This document shows, piece after piece, positions 15,460-16,682 of a stretch of 16,682 nt of DNA (position 1 is the first letter of the stretch; the number at the start of each line of letters is the position of its first letter). The notes beneath the pieces were generated by a model, which worked only from the letters and a program-made list of their open reading frames with translations, had not been told where the DNA came from and made no database searches. The DNA is from Anaerolineales bacterium (lineage in GTDB: Bacteria; Chloroflexota; Anaerolineae; Anaerolineales; E44-bin32), in contig JAGLGG010000222.1 of assembly GCA_023144145.1 (NCBI GenBank), positions 1-16,682 of the forward strand. Reading direction: 5' to 3'. Both the position numbers and the translations under genes were made by a program.

Positions 15460-15819
15460 TCAAATGATTAAACATGCGAGATCCATCTGAAGCGAATAGG
15501 AATCGAGGATTCTGCGTTTTGCCATGATAATAGTCAAGCTATTCGATTTTGAAAATGCATGTTCCGCTGAAAGTGAATAACTCATGGGCTGATCGGCGGG
15601 GCCGATGATGATATTCTCTACTACCCACCGAACGGATTTCAGTACCAATGGCCAAATATTCAAGCTGCTCGCCTTTTCCCTCTCCAGCGCGGCTGCGGCT
15701 CTGAGCAGCTTTGCTCTTTCCTTCTCCCGTGGAATACGATATTGCCTAATCCACGTTTTCAAGGTCATGCTTATGGTCCCGTCAAATGGATCAGTCCTTC
15801 GGAGATCAGGATACTTCAT
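15460..15819 (-). CDS. Unknown protein translationally coupled to the ECF sigma factor
   Basis: This 119-residue frame begins with an ATG inside the last codons of the sigma gene (14-base overlap), the usual layout for coupled sigma/anti-sigma pairs. I do not recognise the family. The N-terminus is basic and helical (about 15-52: TWIRQYRIPREKERAKLLRA, then AAALEREK). A moderately hydrophobic stretch follows at 53-73 (LNIWPLVLKSVRWVVENIIIG) that is not a clear membrane span. The remainder is YSLSAEHAF...IIMAKRRILDSYSLQMDLACLII. No HxxxCxxC zinc anti-sigma motif is visible. It may be a regulator of the sigma factor or a shortened remnant of one. It ends about 190 bases before the binding-protein remnant. 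Confidence 0.6.
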   Translation of the reverse strand: MKYPDLRRTDPFDGTISMTLKTWIRQYRIPREKERAKLLRAAAALEREKASSLNIWPLVLKSVRWVVENIIIGPADQPMSYSLSAEHAFSKSNSLTIIMAKRRILDSYSLQMDLACLII

Positions 15820-16387
15820 AAGCCACCTCTTTGCCCAGATCCTGATGCAACCCTAGCTTCTTCTTCAAAGTTTGCCGACCATAATGCAGCCTGGATTTAA
15901 CAGTCCCAACAGGGATACTTAAAATTTCAGAAATTTCTTGAATGGATAGATCATTGATGTAATAGGAAACAATAACGACTCTTTGGGGCGTTGGTAGAGC
16001 AGCGACAGCCTGCTGAACAATTTGCCGTTCTTCATTTAATTGAACTGGCGACTCAGAAGAATTGCGTTTATCCCGCGACAACCAATCCGCCATATCTTGA
16101 ACCGCTTTCCACCAACGCTTACGGCGCTTAATCCAGGTATAGGCTAAATTTGTTGTCACTCTATATAGCCAAGGTTCAAGGGGGCGGGAAGGATCGACCC
16201 GATCTGCAAATCGATACAATCGCAAAAAAGTGTCTTGCAGGAGGTCAGCCGCGGCGCTTTCATCACAGGTGACCGACAGCGCTGTTCGATAGACCATCTG
16301 ACGGTGACGGTCAAATAAATCCCCAAGAGCTTCCAGGTCCCCTTCTTGAAGACGGATAATGAGCACACTGTCTTCTGAAGACTTCAC
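15806..16387 (-). CDS. ECF-family RNA polymerase sigma factor
   Basis: This 193-residue alternative sigma factor has only regions 2 and 4. Region 2 is at about 23-90: LFDRHRQMVYRTAL, AAADLLQDTFLRLYRF, then EPWLYRVTTNLAYTWIKRRKR for -10 recognition. A variable linker follows at about 91-120. Region 4 is at about 124-177: LPTPQRVVIVSYYINDLSIQ, then EISEILSIPVGTVKSRLHYG with its helix-turn-helix. The start is GTG at 16387, with a purine-rich GAGAGG eleven bases upstream. The coupled downstream gene is a candidate regulator. What signal it answers is not apparent. A housekeeping-type promoter lies upstream at 16429-16457. Confidence 0.92.
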   Translation of the reverse strand: MKSSEDSVLIIRLQEGDLEALGDLFDRHRQMVYRTALSVTCDESAAADLLQDTFLRLYRFADRVDPSRPLEPWLYRVTTNLAYTWIKRRKRWWKAVQDMADWLSRDKRNSSESPVQLNEERQIVQQAVAALPTPQRVVIVSYYINDLSIQEISEILSIPVGTVKSRLHYGRQTLKKKLGLHQDLGKEVAYEVS

Positions 16388-16428
16388 AGAATTTTCAGCC
16401 TCTCTCTATTGTGGTTTACCATCATTTA

Positions 16429-16457
16429 ATTACACTTAATCTGGTGAAAAGGTTCAA
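16429..16457 (-). promoter_or_regulatory. Candidate promoter of the ECF sigma gene
   Basis: On the minus strand TTGAAC (16457-16452), a 17-base spacer and TGTAAT (16434-16429) match a sigma-70 promoter: four of six and five of six bases. The start point would be near 16422. A short palindrome, TGGTTTACCA (16412-16421), lies exactly there and could be an operator, but its arms are only four bases. Confidence 0.45.
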
Positions 16458-16682
16458 CCGCATTCGGCAAAACCTTCATCACATTTCGGATAAAAATGGT
16501 TCACAGTTGATCCAATATTCGAGGGAAATGCGCCTCGAGCATCGAAATATACCCATGAGTTTATCAGAAACCCGGCAAATACCTCTATGATATTCGATAC
16601 CATTTTTGATGAAAATTGTCTTATATCACTGGAGTGCGGTGAAATTTGCGAAGTACCTACGTGTCAATGGATTCTACTTTTT

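Noticed and set aside
15411..15491. Plus-strand mini-frame after AGGAG (start near 15411, about 26 codons)
   Set aside because: The AGGAG is too far from the ATG, the peptide has no recognisable feature, and its end overlaps the minus-strand 119-codon gene.

Overview
The window is a stretch of bacterial chromosome in which every convincing gene lies on the minus strand, so transcription runs from high to low coordinates. The best taxonomic guess is a Chloroflexota bacterium, probably Anaerolineae-like. Three things point there: the fused alpha-beta glycyl-tRNA synthetase, the style of the housekeeping sigma factor, and a substrate-binding protein remnant with a VEKEVE-type stretch after the lipoprotein cysteine, a style I associate with that phylum. 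This assignment rests on recall of sequence style and not on a search.

In transcription order, right to left: (1) 16387-15460, an ECF sigma factor translationally coupled to a 119-residue protein of unknown function. (2) 15267-12688, a damaged oligopeptide/dipeptide ABC transporter locus. It holds the 5' remnant of a substrate-binding lipoprotein gene, a short out-of-frame remnant, and two intact ATPase genes (DppD/OppD and DppF/OppF types), but no permease genes. (3) 12560-11508, a response regulator with a REC domain, a possible roadblock/LC7-like domain and an acidic tail, followed by tRNA-Gln(UUG). (4) 11140-8103, an overlapping chain glmU - CNNM/CorC-type membrane protein - cytidine deaminase. 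(5) 7888-4036, recO and fused glyQS. (6) 3697-71, dnaG and the primary sigma factor gene rpoD, a macromolecular-synthesis pair without rpsU in front.

Most of the window is core information-processing and cell-wall metabolism: replication priming, transcription initiation, glycine charging, recombinational repair and UDP-GlcNAc synthesis. The clearest unexplained structure is in small intergenic DNA. Two seven-base-period repeat arrays abut and overlap the rpoD stop codon. An element between cdd and recO has octamer arrays in inverted orientation that enclose a hairpin. Two small hairpins sit between dnaG and rpoD. recO has a near-ideal extended -10 box so close to its ATG that a leaderless mRNA is likely. 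I see no CRISPR array, insertion sequence, prophage or defence system. I do not think the window contains a clearly new multi-gene system.
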